A stretch of DNA of 64,000 nt from Rhodopseudomonas palustris HaA2 (GCF_000013365.1 NC_007778.1:3844001-3908000); one strand, 5' to 3'; shown: positions 26,352 to 38,547, numbered from the stretch's first letter. Notes: generated by a model not told the origin, from the letters alone. A program made the numbers and translations.

Positions 26352-26861
26352 TCAGATCGCCTTGCCGCGCTTGCGCATCTCGGCACGGAACTGGCCGTTG
26401 ACCTCTTCGGCGAAGGTCTGCGCCCACTGATTCATGTAGGCCATGCTCTGCTGGATCGCCTTCGGCTCTTCGTTCAGCAGCTTCTGGCCGAGCGGCGTCT
26501 TGTAGAACACCACCAGATCCTTCAGCTCCTGCTCGGTGAAGTCCTGGGCATAGATCTTCGCCATGCCGTCGCCGATTTCCTTCTCGCGGCCGGCCATGGT
26601 CTTGGCGACCACCATGGCGACTTCCTTGAGATCCTGCTGATAGTTCAGATTGGTCTGCATCAAGGTGTCCATGGTGCGCTGGACGATGTTCGGCACCGCA
26701 TTGGCGTAGATCGTGTTGGCGCGTTTCAGCTCCAGGATCTCCTTGGCGGCGGCGATCGCCGCCGGCGACGGCGGCTTGGTCTGGGCCTGCGCATGGCCGA
26801 CCGACAACGCCAGGCCGAGCGCCAGCACGACGGCCGGCAGGGCTTTCGACAGATACTTCAT
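26352..26861 (-). CDS. DUF2059 exported protein
   Basis: 169 residues with a signal peptide (MKYLSKALPAVVLALGLALS, then VGHAQA) and a helical DUF2059 domain (about 85-150) including QDFTEQELKDLVVFYKTPLG, the family hallmark. The protein should be periplasmic; function is unknown in all members. The start is fixed by GGAG 9 bases before the ATG and by the signal peptide. It lies 23 bases after rpiA and before gor. The conserved grouping of these three is plausible, but no mechanism is evident. Confidence 0.85.
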   Translation of the reverse strand: MKYLSKALPAVVLALGLALSVGHAQAQTKPPSPAAIAAAKEILELKRANTIYANAVPNIVQRTMDTLMQTNLNYQQDLKEVAMVVAKTMAGREKEIGDGMAKIYAQDFTEQELKDLVVFYKTPLGQKLLNEEPKAIQQSMAYMNQWAQTFAEEVNGQFRAEMRKRGKAI

Positions 26862-26884
26862 TTCCGATTCTCCAGGATGTGGCG

Positions 26885-27583
26885 CTACGCCCGTTCGACA
26901 GTTCGAATTCCGTCGGTCCCCGCGAGCACGACCGTGCTGGCGATCCCGATGAACAACCCATGCTCGACTACGCCCGGAATCGCCGACAACAGCTGGGCCA
27001 GGCGAGGCGCATCCGGTATCCGCCCGAGGTGGGCGTCGATGATCCAGTGGCCACCATCGGTGACGAAAGCATGGCCGTCCTTGCCTTCGCGAAGCTGCAA
27101 TCGACCGGATGCGCCGACCTCGGCGCAGGCCTGTTCGATCGCGCGCCGGGTCGCGGCCAGCCCGAACGGGATCACTTCGACCGGCAGCGGAAAATGGCCG
27201 AGGCAGTCGACCCATTTGGTTTCGTCGGCGATCACGATCATGCGATCGGATGCGGCGGCGACGATCTTCTCGCGCAGCAGCGCGCCGCCGCCGCCCTTGA
27301 TCAGTTCGAGCCGCGGATCGATCTCATCGGCGCCATCGACCGTCAGGTCGAGCCGGTCGATCTCGTCGAGCGTGGTCAGCCGGATGCCGCAGCGCTCGGC
27401 GTCGGCCCGGGTCACCTCGGAGGTCGGCACGCCGATGACGTCGAGACCGGCACGGACCTTTTCGCCCAGCAGCTCGACGAAATGCTTGGCGGTCGAGCCG
27501 GTGCCGAGACCGATCTTCATCCCGTCGCGAACCTCGTCCAGCGCGCGCGCGGCGGCCTGCCGCTTCAGATCTTCCTTGTTCAT
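26885..27583 (-). CDS. rpiA: Ribose 5-phosphate isomerase A
   Basis: 232-residue cytoplasmic enzyme interconverting ribose 5-phosphate and ribulose 5-phosphate (pentose phosphate and Calvin cycles). Family motifs in order: [11 protein letters not shown] (phosphate loop), [10 protein letters not shown] (catalytic Asp pair), [16 protein letters not shown] (Lys of the active site) and a C-terminal GLFIGIAS. The start is the ATG at 27583 ([11 protein letters not shown]). The upstream frame to 27655 lacks a ribosome site. It is divergent from gph across about 150 bases. Confidence 0.94.
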   Translation of the reverse strand: MNKEDLKRQAAARALDEVRDGMKIGLGTGSTAKHFVELLGEKVRAGLDVIGVPTSEVTRADAERCGIRLTTLDEIDRLDLTVDGADEIDPRLELIKGGGGALLREKIVAAASDRMIVIADETKWVDCLGHFPLPVEVIPFGLAATRRAIEQACAEVGASGRLQLREGKDGHAFVTDGGHWIIDAHLGRIPDAPRLAQLLSAIPGVVEHGLFIGIASTVVLAGTDGIRTVERA

Positions 27584-27732
27584 TGCAATACCGACCCCTG
27601 CTCCCCACCGACCGTCCCCGGCGCAGCGCGGCATATCTAGCGACGTTTGCGGCATAACAACAGGGTGGATTCCGTCGCCAGCCCGGCATCGGACGGTTGC
27701 GAAAATTCACAAGGACAGCTAGCGCTTCCCGG

Positions 27733-28410
27733 ATGAGCACATCCCGCACCGTTGTCTTCGACCTGGACGGCACGCTGATCGACACCGCGCCGGACCTGAT
27801 CAATGCCCTGAATTACATCCTCGTCCGCGAAGGCATGCCGGCGGTCCCGCTCGCAAAGGCCCGCAATATGATCGGGCAAGGCGCGCGGCGATTGCTGGAG
27901 CGCGGCCTCGAACTCGACGGCCGCGTCATCAGCCCGGACGACGTCAACCGCCTCGCGGTCGATTTCATCGACTATTACGCCGCCAATATCGCCGTCGAGT
28001 CGCGGCCGTTCGAGGGACTGGAACAGACGCTCGATGCGCTCGCCGGCCAGGGCTACCAGTTCGCGGTGTGCACCAACAAGCTGGAATGGCTGTCGAAGCT
28101 GCTGCTCGACCAGCTCGGCCTGAGCTCCCGCTTCGCCGCGATCTGCGGCGCCGACACCTTCGGCGTCGCCAAACCCGACCCGGCGATCCTGCGCGAGACC
28201 ATTGCCAAGGCCGGCGGCGCACTGGCCTCGGCGGTGATGGTCGGCGACGCCGGACCGGATGTCGGCGTCGCGCGGCGCGCCGGCATCCCGGTGATCGGCG
28301 TCGAGTTCGGCTACACCGAGGTTCCGATCGCCGAGCTCAAGCCGGACCGGCTGGTCGGCCATATGCGCGACTTGCCGAACGCCGTCACGCAGCTGCTGCC
28401 GCCGGCCTGA
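27733..28410 (+). CDS. gph: Phosphoglycolate phosphatase (HAD family)
   Basis: 225-residue HAD-superfamily phosphatase. Motif I is VFDLDGTLIDTAPDL (nucleophile Asp about residue 10, DxDGT). The cap domain of subclass IA is at about 18-85. Motif II is VCTNK, motif III is KPDP, and motif IV is VGDAGPDVGVARRAG. The DLDGTLIDTAPD signature and length fit Gph, which clears 2-phosphoglycolate from the RuBisCO oxygenase reaction; other phosphate esters are possible. The ATG at 27733 is chosen because the frame upstream adds only 12 atypical residues. It is divergent from rpiA, another pentose phosphate gene. Confidence 0.88.
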   Translation: MSTSRTVVFDLDGTLIDTAPDLINALNYILVREGMPAVPLAKARNMIGQGARRLLERGLELDGRVISPDDVNRLAVDFIDYYAANIAVESRPFEGLEQTLDALAGQGYQFAVCTNKLEWLSKLLLDQLGLSSRFAAICGADTFGVAKPDPAILRETIAKAGGALASAVMVGDAGPDVGVARRAGIPVIGVEFGYTEVPIAELKPDRLVGHMRDLPNAVTQLLPPA

Positions 28411-28461
28411 CCGCGGCGATATCCGGTTGATCCCCCTGCACAAATGACGTGTGGACGACCG

Positions 28462-28476
28462 TTAACCAATACTTAA
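28462..28476 (+). promoter_or_regulatory. CtrA-like site (TTAA-N7-TTAA, perfect)
   Basis: TTAACCAATACTTAA fits the CtrA consensus exactly. It is 93 bases before the lipoprotein start, suitable for an activator or repressor site. The first spacer bases, CCA, match those of the other two candidate sites in this window. Confidence 0.5.
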
Positions 28477-28568
28477 GATTGCGCCGACCCCGGTTGCCAG
28501 CGCAGCTTCGGCCGCCTATGGTTTGCCGGGGGCTGTGGCTGATAGCCGCACCAATGGTGGACATTCCA

Positions 28569-29021
28569 ATGCGTCGTTTCGTAGTCGTTGCTGCCGCGGG
28601 CCTGAGCCTGGCCGGCTGTTCGTCGTTGTCACTCGACGCGTTCAAGTCGGCGCCGCCGACCGCCACCGTTCAGCTCGAGTCGGCCCCCTCCGGCGCCAAT
28701 GCGGTCGCCTCCAGCGGCGAGAGCTGCAAGACGCCGTGTTCGATTACGGTTGCGGCGACCGATTTCAGCGTCACGTTCAGCATGGACAAGTTCCAGCCGG
28801 TCACGGTGCCGGTTCAGGTCGTGGTGACGCCCGGCGACTTCACGACGTCGGCCACGGCAGCCGCCACGCCGAATCCGGTGGTGGCCGAATTGCAGCCGGT
28901 GAAACCGGTCCGCAAGCCGGTGAAGCGGATCAGGAAGCCCAAGCCCGCCGCGTCCGCGCCGGCGCCGGCGGAGTCCTCTCCGTTCCCGAGTCCGGCGGCC
29001 GCCCCCGCTCCGGCACGCTGA
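28569..29021 (+). CDS. Lipoprotein with PEGA-like domain
   Basis: 150 residues. The signal ends in the lipobox LAGC (lipidated Cys at about residue 17), so the protein is membrane-bound in the periplasm. The central 45 residues (about 33-78), with SAPSGANAV, CKTPCSITV and DFSVTFSMDKFQPVTVPV, have the beta-rich pattern of PEGA-type domains. The tail is Pro/Ala/Lys-rich, with a KPVRKPVKRIRKPKP block that could contact peptidoglycan or nucleic acid. The ATG at 28569 is chosen because the frame upstream spans the CtrA-like box. Confidence 0.7.
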   Translation: MRRFVVVAAAGLSLAGCSSLSLDAFKSAPPTATVQLESAPSGANAVASSGESCKTPCSITVAATDFSVTFSMDKFQPVTVPVQVVVTPGDFTTSATAAATPNPVVAELQPVKPVRKPVKRIRKPKPAASAPAPAESSPFPSPAAAPAPAR

Positions 29022-29126
29022 GCCTTCTGCAACGCAGCATGCCGCGCGATTGTGTGCGGCGACAATCCTGCATAGATAGTGGTGAGCTCCATGCCGCCAC
29101 GGCGGCGCTTGTGACAGGGCCGCCGG

Positions 29127-30164
29127 ATGATCGATGCTGACGTGACGCCCCCGCCGACCGCCGGCGCTTCGACGATGGTCGATCCGTTCGGCCGGACCAT
29201 CGACTATCTGCGGGTCTCGATCACCGACCGCTGCGATTTTCGCTGCGCGTACTGCATGTCCGAGGACATGACCTTCCTGCCCCGCGCCGATCTGCTGACG
29301 CTGGAGGAACTCGACCGGCTGTGTTCGGCCTTCATCGTCCGGGGCGTGCGCAAGCTCAGGCTCACCGGCGGCGAGCCGCTGGTCCGGCGCAACATGATGT
29401 CGCTGGTGCGGTCGCTCTCCCGCCATCTCGACACCGGCGCGCTGCGCGAACTCACCCTCACCACCAACGGATCACAGCTCGCCCGCTTCGCCGCCGAACT
29501 ACGCGACTGCGGGGTTCGGCGCATCAACGTCTCGCTCGACACGCTTGATCCGGCGAAGTTCCGCGCGATCACCCGCTGGGGCGAATTCGACCGGGTGATC
29601 GCCGGCATCGAGGCCGCGCGCGCGGCCGGCCTCGCCGTCAAGATCAACGCGGTGGTGCTGAAGGGCGTCAACGAGGACGAGATCCCCGCCTTGATGCAAT
29701 GGGCGCACGGGCTCGGCATGGGGCTGACGCTGATCGAGGTGATGCCGCTGGGCGAGATCGGCGAAGGCCGGATCGACCAGTACGTGCCGCTGTCGCTGGT
29801 TCGCGCCCGGCTGTCGAACAACTACACGCTGACGGATCTGCCCGACAGCACCGGCGGCCCGGCCCGCTACGTCCGGGTCGAGGAGACCGGCGGCAAGCTC
29901 GGATTCATCACCCCCCTCACCCACAATTTCTGCGAATCCTGCAACCGGGTTCGGATCACCTGCACCGGCACGCTGCACACCTGCCTCGGCCAGGAAGACG
30001 CCGCCGATCTGCGCCGGCCGCTGCGCGCCTCGCCCGACGATGCGCTGCTCAACGCCGCGATCGATCGCGCCATCGGCCACAAGCCCAAGGGCCACGACTT
30101 CATCATCGACCGCAAACACGACCGGCCGAGCGTCAGCCGGCATATGAGCGTGACCGGGGGCTGA
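29127..30164 (+). CDS. moaA: GTP 3',8-cyclase (MoaA)
   Basis: 345-residue radical-SAM enzyme for the first step of molybdenum cofactor synthesis. The N-terminal cluster is Cys36-x3-Cys40-x2-Cys43 (RCDFRCAYC). The second cluster is Cys269, Cys272 and Cys286 ([14 protein letters not shown], then TCLG). The C-terminal GG dipeptide required for activity is present (SVTGG). An inner start at residue 17 (MVDPFGRTI) is also credible. It serves any Mo enzyme, including the molybdopterin oxidoreductase at 59.6-61.8 kb. No other moa gene is adjacent. Confidence 0.94.
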   Translation: MIDADVTPPPTAGASTMVDPFGRTIDYLRVSITDRCDFRCAYCMSEDMTFLPRADLLTLEELDRLCSAFIVRGVRKLRLTGGEPLVRRNMMSLVRSLSRHLDTGALRELTLTTNGSQLARFAAELRDCGVRRINVSLDTLDPAKFRAITRWGEFDRVIAGIEAARAAGLAVKINAVVLKGVNEDEIPALMQWAHGLGMGLTLIEVMPLGEIGEGRIDQYVPLSLVRARLSNNYTLTDLPDSTGGPARYVRVEETGGKLGFITPLTHNFCESCNRVRITCTGTLHTCLGQEDAADLRRPLRASPDDALLNAAIDRAIGHKPKGHDFIIDRKHDRPSVSRHMSVTGG

Positions 30165-30178
30165 GCCCGCCGAAACCG

Positions 30179-30232
30179 CAAGTCACCTGGAATCCACAAG
30201 TCACCTGGAATCCACAAGTCACCTGGAATCCG
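30179..30232. repeat. Three tandem 18-bp units after moaA
   Basis: CAAGTCACCTGGAATCCA is repeated three times almost perfectly (last base G in the third), followed by a partial fourth (CAAATCG). It begins 15 bases after the moaA stop. There are no spacers, so it is not a CRISPR. It could be a minisatellite. Confidence 0.85.
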
Positions 30233-30400
30233 CAAATCGTCCTGCCGCGTATTTAACCGTTTGATCTATCATCGGAATGCCATTTTCCAATTGACGGCAT
30301 CGTTACACGCTGAAATGGTGCCCCCGCTTCGCGCCTCCGGCTGTGTGAGCTACTTCGCGCATATCACCAAGACCGGGCAGGAACGGGAGGAGACCGGACG

Positions 30401-31006
30401 TTGCAGGCCTTGCTGGGACTGAGCAGGAAGATCGACGCGTTCAACACGCTGATCGGGCGCTGGTTGTCGTGGATGATCGTCGTCGCGGTGATCATTTCGG
30501 CGGGCAACGCGGTCATCCGCAAGGTGTTCGACATGTCGTCGAACTCCTTCCTCGAGGCGCAATGGGTGCTGTTCAGCGTCGTGTTCCTGCTGTGCTCGCC
30601 CTGGACGCTGCTCAAGAACGAACATATCCGGATCGACATCATCAATCATTCCCTGCCGCTGAAAGTCCGCGGCTGGATCGACATGATCGGCCATGTGTTC
30701 TTCCTGATGCCGTTCGCGATCATCCTGCTGTGGTGGTCGATCCCGTTCTTCCTGGTCTCCTACCACCAGAACGAACAATCGTTCAGCGCCGGCGGCCTGC
30801 CGCAATGGCCGGCGAAGTCGCTGATCATGATCGCCTGCGTCCTGCTGATCGTTCAGGGCATCTCGGAAATCATCAAGCGCGCTGCGATGATGGCGGGGGT
30901 GATCCCCGACAGCAACGTGCTGCAGGGGTCGGCGCATGCGGCGGAACTCGAAGCCGAGCGGCTGGTGATGCATATCGCCGGCGAGAAGCAGCCTCGAGCC
31001 GAATAG
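30401..31006 (+). CDS. TRAP transporter small permease (DctQ type)
   Basis: 201-residue four-helix membrane protein, the small subunit of a TRAP transporter. Helices are at about 20-40, 55-75, 95-118 and 135-158. The conserved EAQWVLFSVVFLLCSPWTLL region is present. Start is TTG at 30401: GGGAGGAG stands 9 bases upstream, and the next ATG would lose the first helix. The large permease follows 28 bases later. With DctM it forms the transport unit for an anionic substrate delivered by the periplasmic receptor (probably the convergent 33.1 kb gene). Confidence 0.87.
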   Translation: MQALLGLSRKIDAFNTLIGRWLSWMIVVAVIISAGNAVIRKVFDMSSNSFLEAQWVLFSVVFLLCSPWTLLKNEHIRIDIINHSLPLKVRGWIDMIGHVFFLMPFAIILLWWSIPFFLVSYHQNEQSFSAGGLPQWPAKSLIMIACVLLIVQGISEIIKRAAMMAGVIPDSNVLQGSAHAAELEAERLVMHIAGEKQPRAE

Positions 31007-31034
31007 TGGTCATTGTGTTGGGGGACTGTTTCGA

Positions 31035-32876
31035 ATGACCGCTATGTTGATCCACTACATGGCGCCGATCATGTTCGGCTCCCTGGTGATCTTCCTGTTG
31101 CTCGGCTATCCGGTCGCGTTCTCGCTCGCCGCCAACGGCCTGATGTTCGCCTTCATCGGCATCGAGCTCGGGCTGTTCCGCCCCGACTTCATGCAGGCGC
31201 TGCCCGAACGCGTCTACGGCGTGATGAACAACGACACGCTGCTGGCGATTCCGTTCTTCACCTTCATGGGGCTGGTGCTGGAGAGATCCGGCATGGCCGA
31301 GGACCTGCTCGAAACCATCGGGCAGTTGTTCGGCTCGATCCGCGGCGGCATCGCCTACGCGGTGGTGTTCGTCGGCGCGCTGCTCGCCGCCACCACCGGC
31401 GTGGTCGCCGCCTCGGTGATCTCGATGGGCCTGATCTCGCTGCCGATCATGCTGCGCTACGGCTACGACCGCCGCGTCGCCACCGGCGTCATCGCCGCAT
31501 CCGGCACGCTGGCGCAGATCATTCCGCCGTCGCTGGTGCTGATCGTGATGGCCGACCAGCTTGGCCGCTCGGTCGGCGACATGTACGAAGGCGCGTTCAT
31601 TCCCGGCATCGTGCTGTCGCTGCTGTATGCCGGCTACATCTTCCTGGTGACGGTGTTCGCCCCGAAGGCGGCGCCCGGCCTGCCGCTGGAAGCGCAGACG
31701 CTGCGCGAACACGACACCCTGCAGAACCCGATGATGATGCCGCTGGCGGCGATCTCCGCCGCCGCGACCGCCTATTTCTTCGCGGTGCATCTCGACGGAT
31801 TCAGCTGGAGCATGCCGGCGTTCGACAAGGTCGGCCTGCCCGCGATGGCGATGCAGGGCTTCTGGTTCGTGGTGCTGCTCGCCGTGCTGTTCCGGCCGTT
31901 CATCGGCGTGATCCGCACCATGACGATCTCGCTGTATCTGGTCGTGGTGCTGTCGACCACGATCGGCATCGTCGCGATGCGCTTCACCGATGTGAAGGGC
32001 GGCGCGGACTACGTGGTGCTGACGATGTCGGTGACCGTCGGGCTGTCGTTCGTCATCGCCGTGCTCAACCGGGTGCTGCGCCTGAAGCTGCTGTCGCGGC
32101 TCGCCGAGCAGGTCGTGTTCGTGATGGTGCCGCCGCTCGGGCTGATCTTCCTGGTGCTCGGCACGATCTTCATCGGCGTCGCCACCCCGACGGAAGGCGG
32201 CGCGATGGGCGCCGCGGGCGCGGTGATTCTCGCGCTGATGAAAGGACGGCTGACCTTCGACCTGACCCGCCAGGCCACCGAGGCGACCGCCAAGCTGTCG
32301 GCCTTCGTGGTGATGATCCTGGTCGGCGCCCGGGTGTTCTCGCTGACCTTCTACGGCGTCGACGGCCATCGCTGGGTCGAGGAGCTGCTGACCTCGCTGC
32401 CCGGCGGCCAGCTCGGCTTCCTGGTCTTCGTCAACGCCCTGGTGTTCGTGCTGGCGTTCTTCCTCGACTTCTTCGAGCTCGCCTTCATCATCATCCCGCT
32501 GCTCGGCCCCGCGGCGGAGAAGCTCGGCATCGACCTGATCTGGTTCGGCATCATCCTCGCGGTCAACATGCAGACCTCGTTCATGCATCCGCCGTTCGGC
32601 TTCGCGCTGTTCTATCTGCGCTCGGTGGCGCCGAAGGAATCCTATCTCGACCGGGTCACCGGCAAGCGGATGGCGCCGATCACCACGGGACAGATCTATT
32701 GGGGCGCGGTGCCGTTCGTGGTGATCCAGCTGATCATGGTCGGACTGGTGATCGCCTTCCCGGCGATGGTGATGCACTACAAGGGCGCCGCCAGCACGGT
32801 CGATCCGTCGAAGATCGAATTCGACATCCCGCAGATGGAAACCCCGCAGCTCGATTTCGGCCCGCCGAAATTCTGA
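31035..32876 (+). CDS. TRAP transporter large permease (DctM type, long form)
   Basis: 613-residue inner-membrane permease with about 14-16 hydrophobic segments. The usual DctM is near 430 residues; this one has an additional hydrophobic insert (about 225-375), as in long-form TRAP permeases. The conserved core includes PFFTFMGLVLERSGMAEDLL, VAASVISMGLISLPIML, GTLAQIIPPSLVLIVMAD and, in the second half, ATPTEGGAMGAAGA. It moves substrate with Na+ or H+. It is followed by repeat A (copy 2) and a terminator for the opposite strand. Substrate is unknown; 2-keto acids are suggested by the nearby receptor. Confidence 0.9.
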   Translation: MTAMLIHYMAPIMFGSLVIFLLLGYPVAFSLAANGLMFAFIGIELGLFRPDFMQALPERVYGVMNNDTLLAIPFFTFMGLVLERSGMAEDLLETIGQLFGSIRGGIAYAVVFVGALLAATTGVVAASVISMGLISLPIMLRYGYDRRVATGVIAASGTLAQIIPPSLVLIVMADQLGRSVGDMYEGAFIPGIVLSLLYAGYIFLVTVFAPKAAPGLPLEAQTLREHDTLQNPMMMPLAAISAAATAYFFAVHLDGFSWSMPAFDKVGLPAMAMQGFWFVVLLAVLFRPFIGVIRTMTISLYLVVVLSTTIGIVAMRFTDVKGGADYVVLTMSVTVGLSFVIAVLNRVLRLKLLSRLAEQVVFVMVPPLGLIFLVLGTIFIGVATPTEGGAMGAAGAVILALMKGRLTFDLTRQATEATAKLSAFVVMILVGARVFSLTFYGVDGHRWVEELLTSLPGGQLGFLVFVNALVFVLAFFLDFFELAFIIIPLLGPAAEKLGIDLIWFGIILAVNMQTSFMHPPFGFALFYLRSVAPKESYLDRVTGKRMAPITTGQIYWGAVPFVVIQLIMVGLVIAFPAMVMHYKGAASTVDPSKIEFDIPQMETPQLDFGPPKF

Positions 32877-32924
32877 GATCGCGCGACCGCCGAAGCCTGC
32901 GGCCGGCTTCTCCACTTTCCGGAC

Positions 32925-33043
32925 GTCATCCTGAGGTGCGCGCCGGGCCGCGTCCGACGCGGCTCGGTGCGCCTCGAAGGATGGGCGGCACGGATTCGTC
33001 GCTCCATCCTTCGAGGCTCGCTGCGCTCGCACCTCAGGATGAC
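32925..33043. repeat. Dispersed palindromic repeat, family A (copy 2)
   Basis: Left end GTCATCCTGAGGTGCGCGC and right end GCACCTCAGGATGAC are inverted. The inner pair CCTCGAAGGATG / CATCCTTCGAGG is the same as in the copy at 13489-13630. It lies between the converging TRAP genes. Confidence 0.8.
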
Positions 33044-33065
33044 GGCCGCCCGCTGATCCGGACGA

Positions 33066-33098
33066 CAAAAAGCCCGGCCCCCTCGCGGAGGCCGGGCT
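33066..33098 (-). terminator. Rho-independent terminator of the TRAP receptor gene
   Basis: Stem AGCCCGGCC (33071-33079) with GGCCGGGCT (33090-33098). On the minus strand it is followed by TTTTT, giving a textbook terminator about 27 bases after the receptor's stop. On the plus strand the T-run is poor, so it would serve dctM less well. Confidence 0.85.
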
Positions 33099-33124
33099 GA
33101 TTGTTTGCTGCGATGTGTGTTGGA

Positions 33125-34360
<1,236 letters not shown>

Positions 34361-34431
34361 TCAACCAAAGTCGAAGGCGGACTCATCGCGATCGCGCGCG
34401 GTCCGCGATCGCACCGCGCGCCCGCCCTGCG

Positions 34432-35550
34432 TCAGATTGCTGCGGCGGCGTCGAGCCGGTCGCGGACCTGTGCGGCGATGGCGCGATAGATTTCGGCATG
34501 CGGGCCGCTCGGTTCGCTCTCCACCACCGGCGTGCCGGCGTCGGAGCTGGCCCGGATGTCCATATGCAGCGGGATCTCACCGAGGAACGGCACCGCCAGC
34601 CGCTCGGCCTCGTGCCGGGCCCCGCCATGGCCGAAGATATCGGACCGCGTGCCGCAATGCGGGCAGAGGAAGTAGCTCATGTTCTCGATGATGCCGAGCA
34701 CCGGGACGTTCACCTTGGTGAACATCGCCAGCCCGCGCCGCGCATCGATCAGCGCGAGGTCCTGTGGCGTCGAAACGATCACTGCCCCTTTCAGCGGCAC
34801 GTTCTGCGCCAGCGTCAGCTGGGCGTCGCCGGTGCCGGGCGGCATGTCGACCACCAGCACGTCGAGCTGCCCCCAGTCGACGTCGCGCAGCATCTGGGTG
34901 ATCGCCGACATCACCATCGGGCCGCGCCAGATCATCGGCGCTTCCTCGTCGACCAGGAAGCCGATCGACATGATCGACAGTCCGAATCGTCGAATCGGAA
35001 TCATCCGGCGGCTGTCGTCGAGCTGCGGCTTTTCCTGAATGCCGGTCAGGCGCGGCACCGACGGGCCGTAGATGTCGGCATCGAGCAAGCCGACCCGCAG
35101 GCCGAGGTCGCGCAGGCCGAGCGCCAGATTGAGTGAGGTGGTCGATTTGCCGACACCACCCTTGCCGGACGCCACCGCGATCACCGCGCGAACGCCGGGA
35201 ATCTCCGCCTGCTTCGCCATCGGCGACTGCGCGCCGCCGGCCGGCGCCGGCCGATGCGCCGCGGCCGGCGCAACGCCCGAACGCGGCGGCTGCGCCGCGC
35301 CCGGACGGCGCTCCGCAGTCAGCGCGGCGAGCGCGCTGACGACCCCGGGAACCGCGCGCGCCGCCGCTTCGGCGGCGGCCCGCACGCTTTCCCAGGATCG
35401 CGCCTCGGCGGCGTCAACATTGATCGAGAAATACACCTTGCCGTCGGTCACGGCGATTTCGGACAGCACATCCGCCTGTGTCAGCGCCACGCCGCGCGGC
35501 GTCATCACTTTGGCCAAGCTGTCGCGAATCTGTTGCTGCGTCACGCTCAA
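34432..35550 (-). CDS. apbC: Mrp/ApbC-type Fe-S cluster carrier ATPase
   Basis: 372 residues. The N-terminal 85 are a MIP18/DUF59-type domain. A linker of Ala/Pro (about 85-120) leads to a deviant Walker A P-loop ATPase: ASGKGGVGKSTTSLNLA (about 127-143), DADIYGPSVP, DMPPGTGDAQLTL, and the cluster-binding CPHC (about 293-296). Known homologues carry 4Fe-4S clusters to apoproteins. It is probably monocistronic. It should assist cluster proteins such as MoaA, the ferredoxin and the molybdopterin oxidoreductase. Confidence 0.92.
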   Translation of the reverse strand: MSVTQQQIRDSLAKVMTPRGVALTQADVLSEIAVTDGKVYFSINVDAAEARSWESVRAAAEAAARAVPGVVSALAALTAERRPGAAQPPRSGVAPAAAHRPAPAGGAQSPMAKQAEIPGVRAVIAVASGKGGVGKSTTSLNLALGLRDLGLRVGLLDADIYGPSVPRLTGIQEKPQLDDSRRMIPIRRFGLSIMSIGFLVDEEAPMIWRGPMVMSAITQMLRDVDWGQLDVLVVDMPPGTGDAQLTLAQNVPLKGAVIVSTPQDLALIDARRGLAMFTKVNVPVLGIIENMSYFLCPHCGTRSDIFGHGGARHEAERLAVPFLGEIPLHMDIRASSDAGTPVVESEPSGPHAEIYRAIAAQVRDRLDAAAAI

Positions 35551-35867
35551 TGGAAATCTCCTGCGCCGATCTGCGCCTCACCGATCACATGGCGTCCACC
35601 GGTTCAAGGGCGGAGTTGGACGAACGGCGCCGACGATCGCCCGGCGGCGCACAACGCTGTCGGCCCGATCGACCATTTTGCAGTGCGATAGATTTCCGCG
35701 GTCGCGGCGCGCGGCCGCTGTCGGACAATTCGCCGCCAGCCTCTTGTCCGTCGAGCCTCCCGGCCTATGCTGGCGCACCTGCCGCGCGCCTGCATCGGGC
35801 CGCGCGCGCTCCCTCCCCGTCATTCGGCCGGCCTGCGTCCGGCCACGCAATCCTGAAGGGTACAGAC
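35551..35867. other. Intergenic region between Mrp and the dehydrogenase gene
   Basis: 317 bases between divergent genes. Although the frame of the dehydrogenase stays open across it, composition and lack of conserved sequence argue against coding. No repeat or palindrome stands out. It should contain both promoters. Confidence 0.45.
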
Positions 35868-36737
35868 ATGGCCAAAGTCGCTTTCCTCGGTCTCGGCGTG
35901 ATGGGTTTTCCGATGGCCGGACATCTCGTCAAGAAGGGCGGCCACGAGGTCACCGTCTACAACCGGACCGCGGCCAAGGCCAAGGCCTGGGCCGATCAAT
36001 TCGGCGGCCGCATTGCGGCGACGCCGGCGGAAGCGGCGCAGGATCAGGACTTCGTGATGGCCTGCGTCGGCAACGACGACGATCTGCGCGCCGTCACCAC
36101 CGGCGCCGACGGCGCCTTCGCGGCGATGGCATCCGGCGCGGTGTTCGTCGATCACACCACCGCCTCCGCCGAGGTGGCGCGCGAGCTCGACGCCGCCGCG
36201 ACCAAGGCCGGCTTCGCCTTCGTCGATGCGCCGGTCTCGGGCGGTCAGGCCGGCGCGCAGAACGGCGTGCTGACGGTGATGTGCGGCGGCAGCGACGCGG
36301 CCTACGCCAAGGCCGAGCCGGTGATCGCGGCCTATGCCCGGATGTGCAAGCTGCTCGGCCCGGCCGGCTCCGGCCAGCTCACCAAGATGGTCAACCAGAT
36401 CTGCATCGCCGGACTGGTGCAGGGACTGTCGGAAGGCATTCACTTCGCCAAGCGGGCCGGGCTCGACGTCAATGCGGTGATCGACACCATCTCCAAGGGC
36501 GCCGCACAGTCCTGGCAGATGGAGAACCGCCACAAGACCATGATCGACGGCAAGTACGATTTCGGCTTCGCGGTCGAATGGATGCGCAAGGATCTGTCGA
36601 TCTGCCTCGCCGAGTCGCGCCGCAACGGCGCCAGCCTGCCGGTCACCGGCCTGGTCGACGCCTTCTATGCCGAAGTCGAGAAGCTCGGCGGCCGCCGCTG
36701 GGATACATCGAGCCTGCTGGCGCGGCTCGAACGCTGA
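35868..36737 (+). CDS. 3-hydroxyisobutyrate-dehydrogenase-family oxidoreductase
   Basis: 289-residue NAD(P)-dependent beta-hydroxyacid dehydrogenase. The Rossmann motif GLGVMGFPMAGHLVKKG is at about 6-22. The substrate-binding motif FVDAPVSGGQAGAQNGVL is at about 116-133. The catalytic Lys is in GQLTKMVNQ (about 168-176). The last third is the all-alpha dimer domain. The family includes tartronate-semialdehyde reductase, 3-hydroxyisobutyrate dehydrogenase and succinic-semialdehyde reductase; the motifs do not decide between them. The ATG at 35868 has GAAGGG upstream and begins with the first beta strand. Confidence 0.88.
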   Translation: MAKVAFLGLGVMGFPMAGHLVKKGGHEVTVYNRTAAKAKAWADQFGGRIAATPAEAAQDQDFVMACVGNDDDLRAVTTGADGAFAAMASGAVFVDHTTASAEVARELDAAATKAGFAFVDAPVSGGQAGAQNGVLTVMCGGSDAAYAKAEPVIAAYARMCKLLGPAGSGQLTKMVNQICIAGLVQGLSEGIHFAKRAGLDVNAVIDTISKGAAQSWQMENRHKTMIDGKYDFGFAVEWMRKDLSICLAESRRNGASLPVTGLVDAFYAEVEKLGGRRWDTSSLLARLER

Positions 36738-36798
36738 GACGCAGAGACTAGAAAATCGCCGGCGTTTGCGGTTTTTCACGCGGCGATAACCGCAATCG

Positions 36799-36813
36799 TT
36801 AGCCAGCCGTTAA
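36799..36813 (+). promoter_or_regulatory. CtrA-like site (TTAG-N7-TTAA)
   Basis: TTAGCCAGCCGTTAA matches the CtrA consensus with one mismatch. It is 97 bases before the PleC/DivJ-like kinase gene. Control of a cell-cycle kinase by CtrA would be consistent with known alphaproteobacterial circuits. Confidence 0.45.
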
Positions 36814-36909
36814 CCGGAATATCATTCCCTCGGAGGCTACTCTCGACGATTGCAGCCAAGGATAGGCTGGTGGTGCTGCGCGCGTTTTTGCGCTGGAATT
36901 GTGTTGGTG

Positions 36910-38502
<1,593 letters not shown>

Positions 38503-38547
38503 CGATGGGGACTTGCGCACATCACCCGATGTCCGCCACGATCGGGC

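Noticed and set aside
29022-29126. Molybdenum-cofactor riboswitch upstream of moaA
   Set aside because: The gap of 105 bases shows no recognisable Moco-riboswitch stem pattern by eye.
30179-30232. Possible CRISPR array
   Set aside because: Units are directly adjacent with no spacers, and there are no cas genes.
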